Assembly: GCA_950295325.1 (NCBI GenBank)
Contig: OX485804.1
Coordinates: 64,200,533-64,264,532 of the forward strand
Direction of reading: 5' to 3'
DNA from: Polytrichum commune
Lineage: Eukaryota; Streptophyta; Polytrichopsida; Polytrichales; Polytrichaceae
Length of the DNA: 64,000 bases
The position numbers and the translations under genes are program-made. The first letter of the stretch is position 1, and each line of letters begins with the position of its first letter. The notes under the pieces were generated by a model. That model ran no database searches. It was not told where the DNA came from and saw nothing but the letters and a program-made list of their open reading frames with translations. Shown here in pieces: positions 12,601 through 23,751 of this stretch.

Positions 12601-13857
12601 TAAACCTATGTTGTCTCTAGACGAACCGCCAGTCATTGTCGCAAAACCCTTACACGAATTAGGCACTCTTTTCGATGGGCTTCAAACTCTTCATTTTTTT
12701 TCTGAATTGAGCTTCGTACTGATTAAGGAATGTGGTTTACATGCAGATGAGGAGAAAACCTCAGAGAAAGAGTTTCGGAAGTCTGCCATACATGTGTTCT
12801 CACTAATTGTAGTGGTTGTTGCATTCCTTGCATATCCAAACCAAAATCAAGTTCCCCACAGTTTGGCAGAGAGACCTCCCACAATAGGTGCTTCGACACA
12901 GAACGTCTACAATTTTGGGTCCTACAACATCTAAAGAGCCCGTAAATGAGCTCCTGCAATCGAACTGTTAGCTACGTGATCAGCGATGCGGGACAAATTT
13001 GTGTCGTAGAACTTTGTGGCGAACTTAACCCTTTGATTGCAGGAGCTCGTATGCGGGCTCTGTAGCTGATGTGAGACCCAAAATTGCACACATTCTGTAT
13101 CCTGGCACCCATTGTGGGAGCTTTCTCTGCCAATGTGTTGGGAATCCGGTGTTGGTCTGGGTATGCCGGTAATATGCTGATCACGTAACCACATAACCCA
13201 ACGGATGCTTACACAGAATGTCTACAATTTTGAGTTTCCACAACAGCTACAGAGCCCGCATATGAGCTCCTGCAATCGAAGGATTAAGTTCGCCACAAAG
13301 TTCTACGACACAAATTTGTCCCGCGCCGCTGATCACGAAGTTGACAATTCGCTCATTTACGGGGTCTTAAGATGTTTTGGGACCCAATATTGTAGACATT
13401 CTGTGTCTACGAGACAAAACTCTACCCCAACACTGATCACATAACCCACGCGACCCGACCGGCAGCGCCAGAACAAGAACTACCGCAATTCATTTCCCTC
13501 CCCACACACCCCGCATTGCCCCATTACCAAAACAACGATTCCGCAATCCAAATAAATAAACACGAAACCAAAACCAACAAAAAGACCCAAAACACCCCAA
13601 ACACGAAACCAAAACCAAAAAAAAAGACCCAAAACACCCCCACCTGACCCACTTACCTTGGCATTACTCTTGGAGGCCTCGCACCGCACGTGCACGGCGA
13701 GCCTGCCATCCTCGAAGTCGGCAGCCAGCGAATTCCCGCAATGCACAAGTCCAGGATGGGCAGAGCCATAAATCTGCGACGCACGTCCACACCTATCGAT
13801 CATTCCCATGGCGGACTGCAGAGCGGCCCCCGCCGTGCACACGGAGCCTGCCATCAT
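3681..13857 (-). CDS. PGI1: Glucose-6-phosphate isomerase, plastidic
   Basis: This enzyme interconverts fructose-6-phosphate and glucose-6-phosphate in the plastid, linking the Calvin cycle to starch synthesis. Coding exons (minus strand): 13857-13657, 12555-12118, 11642-11520, 10990-10892, 10562-10479, 10209-10066, 9921-9856, 8844-8776, 8509-8402, 8117-8065, 7711-7573, 6779-6623, 5727-5649, 4586-4520 and 3821-3681. All introns are GT-AG, phases agree, and the total is 1968 nt, giving 655 residues, slightly longer than the 613 I recall for Arabidopsis PGI1. Exon 1 (67 residues, ending [11 protein letters not shown]) is a typical stromal transit peptide. Family landmarks are [47 protein letters not shown] and [12 protein letters not shown]. 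The equivalents of the known catalytic residues are present: Arg348, Glu432, His461 and Lys566. ATG 13857 was chosen because no upstream in-frame ATG is seen; a second ATG follows at 13854. The gene looks intact. Confidence 0.95.
4040..4275 (+). repeat. Inverted repeat arm in PGI intron 14
   Basis: This stretch is closely related to the reverse complement of 4989-5197. Shared blocks include TTTGCATCCAAGG, GTGTATTTGAACCC and TTCAACC. The two arms lie in introns 14 and 13 and bracket exon 14 (4586-4520). A shorter related stretch begins near 20697, so this is a dispersed repeat. Confidence 0.75.
4989..5197 (-). repeat. Inverted repeat arm in PGI intron 13
   Basis: Partner of the arm at 4040-4275 in opposite orientation. 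In the reverse complement the order of blocks is the same: the ATCCAAGGGCACCC region, then GTGTATTTGAACCCC, then TATTCAACC. The copies differ by scattered substitutions and small indels, so the duplication is not recent. Confidence 0.75.
12895..13407. repeat. Long imperfect palindrome in PGI intron 1
   Basis: Arm 12895-13100 matches the reverse complement of 13211-13407 over almost its whole length, with a spacer of about 110 bp. Shared blocks include GGGACAAATTTGTGTCGTAG, AACTTTGTGGCGAACTTAA and ATTGCAGGAGCTC. Each arm also contains a smaller internal inverted repeat: ACAGA-CGTCTACAATTTT reads outward near the start and again, complemented, near the centre. It lies wholly inside intron 1 (13656-12556). 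The form fits a fold-back transposon or MITE. No coding capacity is visible. Confidence 0.85.
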
Positions 13858-13953
13858 CCCTGTTTGGCTGCCCAGCCTGCCTGCGCGCACTGGCTGCGAA
13901 CCAAAGCTCTCCGAACTCGGGGCCGAATGCGCTACATAGAATAGAATGCCACA

Positions 13954-13957
<4 letters not shown>

Positions 13958-13996
<39 letters not shown>
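13958..13996 (+). repeat. (GA)n microsatellite in the PGI 5' region
   Basis: A pure GA/CT tract of 39 nt lies about 100 nt upstream of the PGI start codon. On the PGI sense strand it reads CT. CT-rich tracts in core promoters and 5' leaders are common in plant genes, and GAGA-binding (BBR/BPC) proteins recognise GA repeats (family knowledge). Whether it acts here is an inference. It creates several false Arg-Glu or Ser-Leu reading frames. Confidence 0.9.
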
Positions 13997-13998
<2 letters not shown>

Positions 13999-13999
13999 C

Positions 14000-16500
14000 T
14001 ATGCGGTTTTGCAATGGCAGGATGGATGGCGAGCTGTGGCGGAGAGACTGCGAGCTCGGTCGGGCGACAGCGAGAGGAGGGCCGGAGCTTCGACGCGCGC
14101 AGATCGGACGGATGTATTTCATCCACTTGGATGGGAACTTGTGGATGACACCTGGATGATGCGTTTGCAACTTGTGGGTTTCAGTTAAAACAAAAGATGT
14201 TATGACTCCGATGTTGTCGGCTGTGTGAATCATATTATATTATGATGGCACTTCGTAAGTAGACGATGAAAGGAGGGTGCACAACACTTTTACAATGGGT
14301 GGGAGACCATTTTGGGGGCGGAGAGTCTCCTAGCTCGTGCCATGCCTATACTATACTATACTAGGGTCAGTTGCTCCTCCTTTGGCAATGTGAGGAGTCC
14401 TTCTTGATAGGGAAAGTTCATCTCTTTTTGAAATCTACTGATATCAGTAAGGATGTTTCATCCTACTCGCAATAACCTCGTTGAATGTAATGTATGGAGG
14501 TTTCGCCCATTCACTTCATTGCATACAAGGCATAAACTCCTATCAAGATAGAAACTCTCTCATTGTTGTGGACCAGGTGTTGGTCTTAGTTTGGGCACTC
14601 CGGTTGAGTGACACACAATAACAACTTTCGCTATATTCACCAAGAGAGGACAACAGCTTCAAGGTGCGCATATTAGATAGATGTGTGTCATCCATTGGCA
14701 TGTTGCGAAATCCTTTGTTGGATGGGACCTTGAGGATGAAACAAGAAAGAAAAAAACCAAAATGACTCCAATGTTGTCGCCAACATGAATTATGATATTG
14801 TTTCAATTTGAGTTGGTCTAAGTCCATATGTAATCCCAAATCGAGCATTACAAAATTAGAAGGTCCCTGAAGATTATTGTCTCCTTTCAAAGGTGAACAC
14901 CTTGAATGGGCACAAACAAGTTGGGTGGCACCTTGTCACCCTCAAGGGCAAGCACCTAGGTTCCCACATTTTTGGTTGGTTGAAACTCTTGGTTCACCCA
15001 GATACCCCAACAAGGTAGATTATTGATGGTAGGGTGCACTGGAAGGCAATGAAACATGATGATACATTGTAGTTGTTGTTGTTGGTTTCAAAAAGAATGG
15101 CTATGATGTTGCCACCATTATGAATTATAGTATGGTTGTGAAGCTCTCCTCACTTGAGGCCAAATAATGCATCATGAATTGCAATAGGATCAATGGAAGA
15201 AGGTTACACAACAATTTGCAATCGCTAGATGGAGGGGAATTGTTGTTGCAACCCAAATCCACAATTAGTTCAATGGTAGTCCATAATGTAACAATGGTAG
15301 TTGCCAAGCAAAATCAAATTCATTTTGCACAACCAAGACCACACACAAATTACTCCAATTTCCCTTGATAAACCTAAGTGCATAGCCCATGGAATACGCC
15401 CCACTACAAGATGCCCCAGATCCTGATATGAATGGGGTTTAGAGTCACAAACCACCTTGACTTCACAGTTATGGACATGCCTTGAACTCCCAGCGAGTTA
15501 TTCTCACACTCACTAGACTCACTGACCCTCTATTGGGAGTTCATGACAACCCTTACTAGTGCGGATCACTAAGGAGCCCAAACGGTTCCACCACGACTAG
15601 CTACATTAATCACGAATTGGGGAAAACATTGGAATACCACCCCATGACTTCACTATCCTTCCCACTCCTATAAATTTTTAGTCCTCCATGCATGGCCCCC
15701 ACCTCACTCTCAAAGAATGCAATGTCCACCCCAAGTGAGGCAGACCACCAATTGTGGGGTTAACTCTCCTACAGACTTTGTCAGGCTCTACATGCCACAT
15801 CCTTTATCCGATCGGAGTGTTCATTACATCATTGGAAAGCCCTTGAAATTACCTTCCCAATTGTAGTTTAACATATATGAGTTGAATGAGATTTCAAGTT
15901 AAGGGGATGTTGTTGCCTTCTAGGGGGTAGCATGAGGCTCTTTTCAGGATAACCCCCACACTTAGCCTTCACAAGGCTTAGTTTGATTTCTTAGCCCTTC
16001 TTTAACGCCACCCATGTATTTGACCACCATTCCATATGGGTGACCATTGCCTCATCTCCTTAGAGTAATTGGGCATCACTCCAAGGTCCACCCCCGCAAG
16101 CGCCATGACGAGTCATTCCAATTATGGGTATGACATTCGTGGTGAAGAGTTTGTGAGCTTAGTTGGGGCACAACGATATGCCACAAGAGATTAAGGGAGA
16201 GGAGAAACTTCCATGCACACAACAAATGGATGTAATTCATGAACTCTTGCGGCATTTTGCCATTGGATGGGAGCTTATGGATAAAATCTAGATTATGTAT
16301 TGCAACTATTGTTCTTCCTCTTTAGTATGACACATTTGGGAAACACAAAAAATGTCGTATTATAGAGGTGTCGTCTTCTCATTAATATGACAATTGTTGT
16401 ATTATCGAGGAAAGACAAAAACATAAGCAATATGAGCTTAAAAGTATATACAACGAGTTTAAGCAATTTAAATTGTATGAGATAATAACTTATAACTCCA
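14000..16500. other. Intergenic DNA with degenerate repeats
   Basis: No gene is recognised. Phrases recur imperfectly, for example TTGGATGGGAACTTGTGGATGA at 14.13 kb against a related version at 16.26 kb, and ATGTTGTCGCCAACATGAATTATGATA-like text at 14.2, 14.77 and 15.1 kb (fragments described, not continuous matches). This suggests old duplicated or inserted sequence. The PGI promoter should occupy the part nearest 14.0 kb. A TATTATATTATGA stretch near 14230 is AT-rich, but I cannot call it a TATA box. Confidence 0.4.
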
Positions 16501-16517
16501 AAAAAATACAAATATTC

Positions 16518-17660
16518 TCAAGAACTCTTGGAATAGGAGTTCAAAGATCTTTGGTGTTGCCTACCCAAGTTAGCAATTGTCATCTTATCTAAATTCCCTA
16601 CTAGCTTTTGAAAATTAATAATTTCGTTAACACCAAAATTTAAAGAGTTGTCCAGTAAGACATTAGACAACAATGATGCATGACGTTTAGCATCACCAAG
16701 TTTTACTGTAGGTGGAGCAACATCATCCACATATATTGAATGTAGATCAATATTAACATCAAAACCTTGTGCATAATCAATTCCCAAAGTAACATCCACC
16801 AACTCGTCAATATTCAATTCTAGCTTCTCTTCCCCTTCCATCTGAATGTAAGTCTAGATTGACATCTCATCATCACCCAATTGCAACTTTGAAATCAAAG
16901 CACAAAGTTCATTTGATTCTTCTTGCATTTTATTCTCCTTCCTTTCATCAACTAGGGCAAAATCAACATTCCAAGTTGCAAGTAATATACACACCATCCT
17001 CCGACAATTCTTGACTATCTCTGCATCCAACGCACTCCATACTTCATAACTCCACATGATAGCAGGTCTGATGTTGGGCACCACCCTCCTTAAGTCCTTC
17101 AATGTAGCATTGTCATACTGTGATAAAACCCACTCCAAAAGTTTCTTCTTGTACTAAATTGTGAAAGATGTTATTATACCTTGATTCAAAGGTTGAACTA
17201 CACTTGTAACATTGGGAGGAAGGAATACCAAAGTTATGTTGCTCAATTTCAAGGTTGAAAACCACGAGACTTACCAACTTTGGCGGAGCTAACAACATGT
17301 GAAGATGCATTATCCAAAATCATAATCACCTTTCGATTTTGGCCTTTGAATTGATTGTTGAGCTGCAAAAACCAAACTTCAAATATATCTCCCTTCATCC
17401 AAGTTATTCTATTTGAGTGCCACCGAACATACTCATGAGGCTGCCACCTTCCAAAACATAATGGTTGCTTAGACGTGTAAATCACAAGCAACTTCAACTT
17501 ATCAGCCTTAGTTGAATTAACAACAAAAGCAAGTGTTACACGCTCCTTTTGTAACTTCCGGCCCTTCACCTTCCCTTGTGCTAATATTTTATTAGGATGT
17601 GCTCTAAAATATAATTTAGCCTCATCCATGTAAACATCTCCAGGTTCATGATCTAATAAA
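16518..17660 (-). pseudogene. Pogo/Tigger-like (CENP-B type) transposase remnant
   Basis: Three successive minus-strand frames together follow the DDE domain of pogo/Tigger transposases. The first D lies in VYMDEAKLYF near 17629. It is followed by HPNKILAQGKVKGRK, a YTSKQPLCFGRW stretch, and the second D in VIMILDNASSH. The third catalytic region reads PPNVTSVVQPLNQGI at about 17220-17175, where the family has QPLDQG. Then come a TAG stop at 17154-17156, a frame change, and a C-terminal part (EWVLSQYDNATLKDL onward, 17138-16518). The N-terminal HTH/CENP-B DNA-binding half is not recognised. A missing third aspartate, a stop and a frameshift make it inactive. Similar Tigger-derived genes exist in plants, but nothing suggests this one is domesticated. 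Confidence 0.75.
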
Positions 17661-18004
17661 AAAATAGGAAGGAGGCCACTCTAACCCTAACCAAGTCCAT
17701 TCTACAGAAGTAACCCTAATTATCATTAAGTTCTCAATGACAAATGAAGTTCCCAAGTAGTTCCCAAGTGAAAATGAATGTATTTTAGATGTACATAACA
17801 TAGATGAAAATAATTTTAACATTAACCACCTCTTTACGATGATTATGAATATCATATTATCAAGTGTCGTAGTCGTATAAAAGAGGGAGTTTTGAGCCAA
17901 AAAGTTTGGTCACGCCAATCTACCATTACAAATGGTTGGGGGCGTGGTGGAAGGTGCCAACTTTGATAATCTAACCACAACGATTACCAACTTCATTAAC
18001 ATTT

Positions 18005-18780
18005 ATGGTGGCTTTGATGACAAGAAACATGAGGGCAAAGTTTTTTTGTTTTGTTTTGGGTGACAAGGTAGCATTGTTCCACAATGTTTGCAATGGTGTC
18101 ACATTTCAATTGCAACAAACAACATACTCATTCATGGCGGGCATGCATTGCATGGCCCACCACACAAACTTTAATTATGTAAATGTTGGTAAGGCATTTT
18201 GTTGGTTGGGAAGCTTGAGGCTTTGTTGTCGAGCTTGTACACTCATTTCTCCAACTCCCCGAAGCATCATGTGGAAATATCAACGGGTGGCTTTGAAACT
18301 TCAAACAAAGGGCCTAAGAATCTTATGCAACATAAAGACCCGGTGGATTAGTATGGTTTCTCCGGTGAAGTGAGTTCTCTTATAGTACAAAATCCTTTGC
18401 AACAAAGATGTCCGGAGATGTTGATGTTCGTGTGCAAGGGGAACCCAAATATGCTTTGCAATGTTGAGTTTGTCTTGGGCTTGACCATTATTTTGCCAAT
18501 CCTTGATGTCGTCCATCTACTCATCAAGTTCTTTCAAGGGAGAGACATCTACATTTGGGACTTTGTTGCAACGTGAAAGTCCATCTTTATTGACGAGGCT
18601 AAGAGCATTGAGCTCAATGAGTACCCGTTTTCAATGACTTCATTTTGGAGGATTAAGACTTTGCCTCGATTAAGTACTTGTGCAATTTGAATGCATGTGA
18701 TGACTCATTGGGGACGAGGACTGGGGGAGTAAACTTCTAGATGCCTATGGAATGTAATTTTCCCATTACCCTCCTTCGTG
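18005..18780 (+). pseudogene. hAT/DUF4371-type (zinc finger 862-like) transposase remnant, middle part
   Basis: Broken plus-strand frames match the middle of plant hAT-like transposases with a DUF4371 domain: AKFFCF / GDKVALFHNVCNGVT, then GMHCMAHHTNFNYVNVGKAF, ISPTPRSIMWKYQRVALK, QTKGLRILCNIKTRWISM and, after an in-frame stop, NMLCNVEFVLGLTIILPILD with IKFFQGRDIYIWDFVAT. The conserved order is kept, but stops and frameshifts interrupt it. Neither the BED zinc finger nor the C-terminal dimerisation domain is attached. It lies head to head with the pogo-like remnant about 350 bp away; the two appear to be independent insertions. Confidence 0.7.
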
Positions 18781-19880
18781 GATGGACTCAACCACGTATA
18801 CATGAATGACCTAGTTTTGAGCGTGATCTCCTAGGCTACATGCAAGGTGCAAGTATTGATAACGGGCAACATTGTAACTATTGTTTTGGATCCTATATGA
18901 CCATGTAGGTATGAAAGGGCTTCCCATTGGGTGAGCATGTTTTTGTGTGGGTTCAATGGGCTAGCTTGAGTATTGAGCATTACGCCTTGGAGGTTTGTGT
19001 CTCAAGTTTGCACCGGCCCCAAGGTATGCAATGTGGAGCATTACATGGATTTTGGAACTCACCAACATACTTGAATTACACAAGCGGGTGGCAACATCAA
19101 TGGGCACATGGGATGTATGTTTTGGGTATCGTGTTGAAGTTACTAATGTTAACATGTGTGTTGTGGTTTGCCAAGGTGCATAGTGCAAGGGGTTTAGGGG
19201 TTCGATCCACCCCCCCCCCCCTTTTGACTTTTGGTACCATATATTGTGTATGTGAGTTCAAGGGCGGGATTATAAAGATTTGTGTGGTTTGTGGTTTATG
19301 ATTTGTGTTGAGAATTCTCATGTGCAATGCAATTCCCATGGAGTGCACCGGATTAAATAATGTTTGTGAACACTTATGAACACAACCTAAAGCTCAAGTA
19401 CCCACCACGCCGTATGGAAATGTCTAGAAATACCAAAATTTAGCATCGTATTTATTTGTAGTGGCCTTAATGCTAACTCAACTTATGCGAGACACTTAAT
19501 CTATCACCTGAATAACATTTTGCCACACCTGAATATTATGTTCGCCTCATAAGATGCCCTCACACAAATAATAGAAGCATGTATGCCATTCATATATGAC
19601 ATGTGAGGCCAACAGAAGTTGGTTGGCGATTCAATCCATTTGTATTTTTGTCCATTTACGTTTTGCCCAATACGGCTTGGGGTTCTATGTAAACTCATCC
19701 ATCATGGATGAAGGTGTTTTAGTAAAAACAAGGTTGAGGATCAATTCATTTTAATTGGAGTCAATTGCATTAACACATGGTTTCCGATGCTAAATCCGGA
19801 GTCAAAATATCTCAAAATAGTTCAAACCTTGGACAACTTGCCAACTAGCATCACCTATCTAAATTTCCCGGGGCCATATT
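18781..19880. other. Intergenic DNA, nothing recognised
   Basis: No conserved reading frame is seen. A C-rich homopolymer of about 13 nt sits at 19209-19221. Overlapping open frames around 18.9-19.35 kb on both strands have no recognisable domain and are probably chance. Confidence 0.4.
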
Positions 19881-19883
19881 TGT

Positions 19884-20635
19884 CACTTAGCTTTAGCTAG
19901 CTAGGTACACTAAAAACCTAGGATTTTTACTTAGCTTTAGTTAGCTAACTTTTACGGAACTCTCATTCTCACTTAGCTTCGACTAGCTAAAAAGTTGTGT
20001 GACATGCATATTCATTCTAAACTAGAGAGAAATCCATTCAAATGAAACCAAATAATAGATATTTTGGTTGTATTGCTATCGGTTGACTTTGTATTTTCAT
20101 GTTGTTGCACAAAGAAATTGAATGGCTTGAAATCAACACGTATAGTCATCTTCCTCACTTTCGACTGGCAAGGGTGATAGATCTTCATCTTCATCATCAC
20201 CGTCATTATCATCATCATGTTCTTCTTCTTCATCATCATCATCATCTTCTTCTTCATTTTCATTTTCATTATCATCATAATCATCAATGTCATCTGACAA
20301 TTCAAGACAATATGGAATCAAGGTGTTCCAAATCGGAGAGTTCGTGAAATCTGCCGAATTATTACGAATCAAGCTCATGTTCAATTTCAAAAACATCACT
20401 ACTTCAACGAGTCTGGGTCTAAGAGATGGGCATTTGGGTGCAATGAGATCATTCATTCCTCCGAGATCACATTCAGATTCCAGCTGGTTATTAACTAACC
20501 TCAACTAGTTAACTTTCCTCGCCCAAATTATGGCACTTAGTTTTAGCTAGCTATTGTTTTGAGGCACCAAATTCATGCATAGCTTCAGCTAGCCGGAGTT
20601 TTGAACTAGCTAGCTGCCCACTTAGTTAGTTGTCT
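19884..20635. mobile_element. Possible decayed hAT element with subterminal repeats
   Basis: Copies of a motif close to ACTTAGCTTTAGCTAGCTA occur at about 19884, 19929 and 19969 on one side and 20533, 20580 and 20605 on the other, all in the same orientation. They bracket the acidic minus-strand frame at 20133-20504. Arrays of short subterminal motifs that bind transposase are known in hAT elements such as Ac (family knowledge). Calling this a hAT element is an inference, since I cannot locate the outer terminal inverted repeats or a target duplication. Confidence 0.4.
20133..20504 (-). pseudogene. Possible hAT transposase C-terminal fragment with acidic tail
   Basis: The frame encodes GGMNDLIAPKCPSLRPRL followed directly by VEVVMFLKLNMSLI, resembling the last helix of hAT dimerisation domains (R-L-x-P-x-x-V-E-x-L-x-F-L-K-x-N). 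A tail of some 45 mostly Asp/Glu residues follows, coded by a CAT-type trinucleotide-rich stretch at 20170-20290. The RNase-H-like core that should precede it is not recognisable upstream (20505 onward). The resemblance is limited to about 25 residues, so this could be coincidence plus a trinucleotide repeat. Confidence 0.35.
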
Positions 20636-20639
20636 GAGG

Positions 20640-23170
20640 TTTGAAATAGTTGTTTCCAGACTAGACAATAGTTTTATGAGTTCTCACCTTGATAACATAT
20701 GAGTTTACCTGGACACCACAAATCCCTGGCCACGTGATATTGTAGGCTATCCAGAATGTAAATACTGGAAAGAAAACGGGAAATTTTAATTAAAAATTAA
20801 AAATTAAATAAAAATGCTGCTGGGAACTTTCAAAGGTCCACAAATGGTGGTGGAACCCTAAAACCAAGGCTGACGAAAGCCGGAGCTCGGCCATGCATGT
20901 GATGATCTCAAGCACCGTACTTGCCCACCATAACATATTTCTTCTTTGGACTTGCACGGACTTTACATTAAGCACGTGTGGTCTAAATAAACCCGTCTTT
21001 GGTCCTCGGTGTTTTCAATGTCAACAAAGTAGGCTATGTATTCATCTCGGGCACACAAATCTAGGATCTTCACATATAGTTTTACACATTTTCACATCCT
21101 AAGCTTAACCGTGTTTTGGGCATGGAGTCGGCCGGAATTAGGGCAAACCTCCATTTGGCAACCACTCCGCCGAAAGAAGTAAGACTTCCATGAGGTTGGT
21201 GAAGTGTTGGATGGGACCGATGGAACGTATATTTTGGGCGACACTTTCATGTTGAGGACGGGTCAAGTTATGAGAAGAGTATATTTCCCTTGATGTCAAG
21301 GTGCTAACCAAATGTGGCCCTCGTCCTACTTCCTCATTCTTGATGGATGTTGCTTAGATGGATCGAATTGTATTTCGTAGCTCAAAATATGAAGTGAGTC
21401 CAAAGAAGCATGATTTTTTCGGGGAGATTTCAAGAAAAGAAAAAGATAAAGATAAAGATAAAGAAAACAAACACAACCAAGCATGAAATGATTATGTATA
21501 ATATGACGATCTCGAACTCACACCAACATATTGTAAAAAATAGATTTTAATTTGTTTTTTTGCTTACTTTGAAGTCAATGTCCAATTCTAGAGCAGAGAG
21601 GTGTTCAACTCCCCTCCTCAAACTTCAACTTCTCCCTAAAAATTGTGCCAGTCAATGACCCTCGTTATTTGGATAATCGTTAAGGACACTTCCATGTGAA
21701 ATTGGGGGGGGGAGGTGTCACTTTTTGTTCTTGTCATTTAGTCCCCTCGATGGTCTTCTCCAACATATAAGGATACATAAGTCTTGAACGGTGTTTTTTT
21801 TTTTTTTTTTTTTTGACTAGCCCACTTCTCCTAGGATGTGTACGAGATGATTAGCAACTCCAAAGGAAGGTTGTAGCCACTTTCTTCGTAATTGTCGGAG
21901 TTCATGTGAGATTCCTATCCATTATCAAGGTGAAGATGCGCTTGTTAAATGGCAACATACAGGCGGAGATCATCAACAACTGAGTTTGGATATCCCATGC
22001 CATTCTTTGAGCTCATGCTGAAGAATTTTTGTGGAGGAAAGCAAGACACAAGATAACATGTATACCATAAGGTCATAAGTTGACAAATAAATGTCACTTC
22101 CAGCGATATTTTTAGGGTTTTGTGGTTTTCAAAGATATAAAAACAAAGAACAACATTGTCGTGGGATCGTTATTGGGCCTGTATTAGGGTTATACGGGAA
22201 GTCCCTTAAAGAGGGGCAAAACTGTGGAATCGATCCTTCTTTGGGAAAAAAATTTCTATTAAGAGCTCATTAAGCATGGTTTCAAAGACGATAAAATTCT
22301 TTCCTATATGTTGCTATAATTTGTTGGCTAGGGTATCGGACACTTGGTGAGGGGTATTTAGAGTCAAGTTAGAGTAGAGGCGCCCATAAGCAATCACTTA
22401 AGAGTTCATGCACCATACTTGGAGAAGTGTTAGGCAGTGCAAAATTTTCTAGTGTAGGAAGATAGAAATAAGGAGGATTGCAAATTTTGTTGTACTTCTA
22501 TTCCTACACGTGAAACTACTGTGAAAAATTGAAGCCAAAAATTGGTCCGAACATATTACCAATGCCTAGAGTCTGCCATAACCACTCATTTTGCAACGAA
22601 TTCCTCCTCGCTTTAGCACTCAACACTAGGAACAAGTCTCATGGCACCAACGATTCCAGCGTGATCAAAATCTAATCCCATCTTGATTGGAATTCTGGTA
22701 CCCTATAGATTCCCGACAGGGTCATGATAGAGAAGAGGTGGTTCTACTCTAGTGTGTAATTGGCTCATTAGGTGTGACTCGGTTCCAAATCTATGTAAAG
22801 ATAACTTTGATATCATAGATAAACAAAATTTGATTATATGAAAGGAGTTGTTCAATTCTAAAACGAGACCTTTTAAATTTGTCACAAAACACCCTATCAT
22901 AATAGTTTTTAATTTCATAACTAATTCCAAAATGATAAATTAATTAAAAAGAATGTGACAAATTCTTGCATGGCATCATCTACATAAAAAAAATTCATAC
23001 CAAAATGCCAATGTACATAAATAGCAAAAAGTACTCGAGATGTACAACTCTAAAATAAGACATGTTACCTTAAATTGTGTTGGGAGTTGGAACTCCTCAG
23101 GAGCCGGCAGGGATAAGATATCATTGCATGTCCTTTGAATGGATAATACTTTCAAGGAAGGACGGAGTAC
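20640..23170. other. Repeat-rich intergenic DNA
   Basis: No gene is recognised. It includes a degenerate copy of a repeat also seen at 42560-42700 (around 21800-21960, sharing GACTAGCCCACTTC-like and TTGTAGCCACTTTC-like text), a 21-nt T tract at 21794-21814, and a stretch at 22195-22280 related to 7030-7090 in a PGI intron (AAAGAGGGGCAAAACTGTGG type). The part 22375-22650 is related to 51955-52180. Confidence 0.45.
22375..22650 (+). repeat. Dispersed repeat G, copy 1
   Basis: Matches 51955-52180 in the same orientation. Shared blocks are GAGGCGCCCATAA, AGTTAAGAG/ACTTAAGAG, TTGGTCCGAACA(C/T)ATTACCAATG and GAGTCTGCCAT(G/A)ACCA. No terminal repeats were seen. Confidence 0.6.
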
Positions 23171-23172
23171 TA

Positions 23173-23545
23173 CACTAAATATGATATTTAGTGTCATCGG
23201 GTATTTAATGTCATTATGGTAACTTTCCGGATGACACGTCGTATGAATAAGTGAACAAATACCGTCATGGATGATGGATGAGTTCATCCATTGGCCAAAA
23301 CCCTACCTTTCTCTTGTTAGCAACTTGTGATGAAATATTGTCATGGATGATTGAAATTTGGATGAAAATTCACTCGGTAAGCGACATGAATTGCAACACT
23401 GTAAATGTATAATCCCCCAAAAAATTTACAAGGAATGACAAATAATGTTGGGTTAACATGTAGTGTTGGTGACACTATACCACGGTTTACAATTAGTATT
23501 GAGCAAAACAATTAGAATTGGTGACACTAAATATCATATTTAGTG
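23173..23545. mobile_element. MITE with CACTAAATATGATATTTAGTG ends
   Basis: Both ends carry a nearly perfect palindrome: CACTAAATATGATATTTAGT at 23173 and its complement-type counterpart ending at 23545, followed inward by TGTCA/TGACA. The unit is 373 bp without coding capacity. The same CACTAAATA...TTTAGTG end type recurs at 26.5, 29.3 and 62.3 kb. No clean target duplication was found. Confidence 0.6.
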
Positions 23546-23751
23546 GAAGTGCCACCTGCTCACCGGACGCCACCTCACCAATATTGCCACCTAAGAACAT
23601 AATTGGGTCACTTGCGGCTGAGGTGGAGGGTGACCTGGCACCCACAACTGCTGAGCCTGAAAACTCTGGTGCCAGCTATTATGCAGCATTAGAAAGCCAC
23701 AATCCAATGAATCTTAGTGGTCTTCACTCATCCACCGTCACTCTTATCTAA

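Noticed and set aside
13946-14233. Overlapping Arg-Glu and Ser-Leu rich frames near the PGI start
   Set aside because: They are produced by the GA/CT tract and overlie the PGI promoter and leader.
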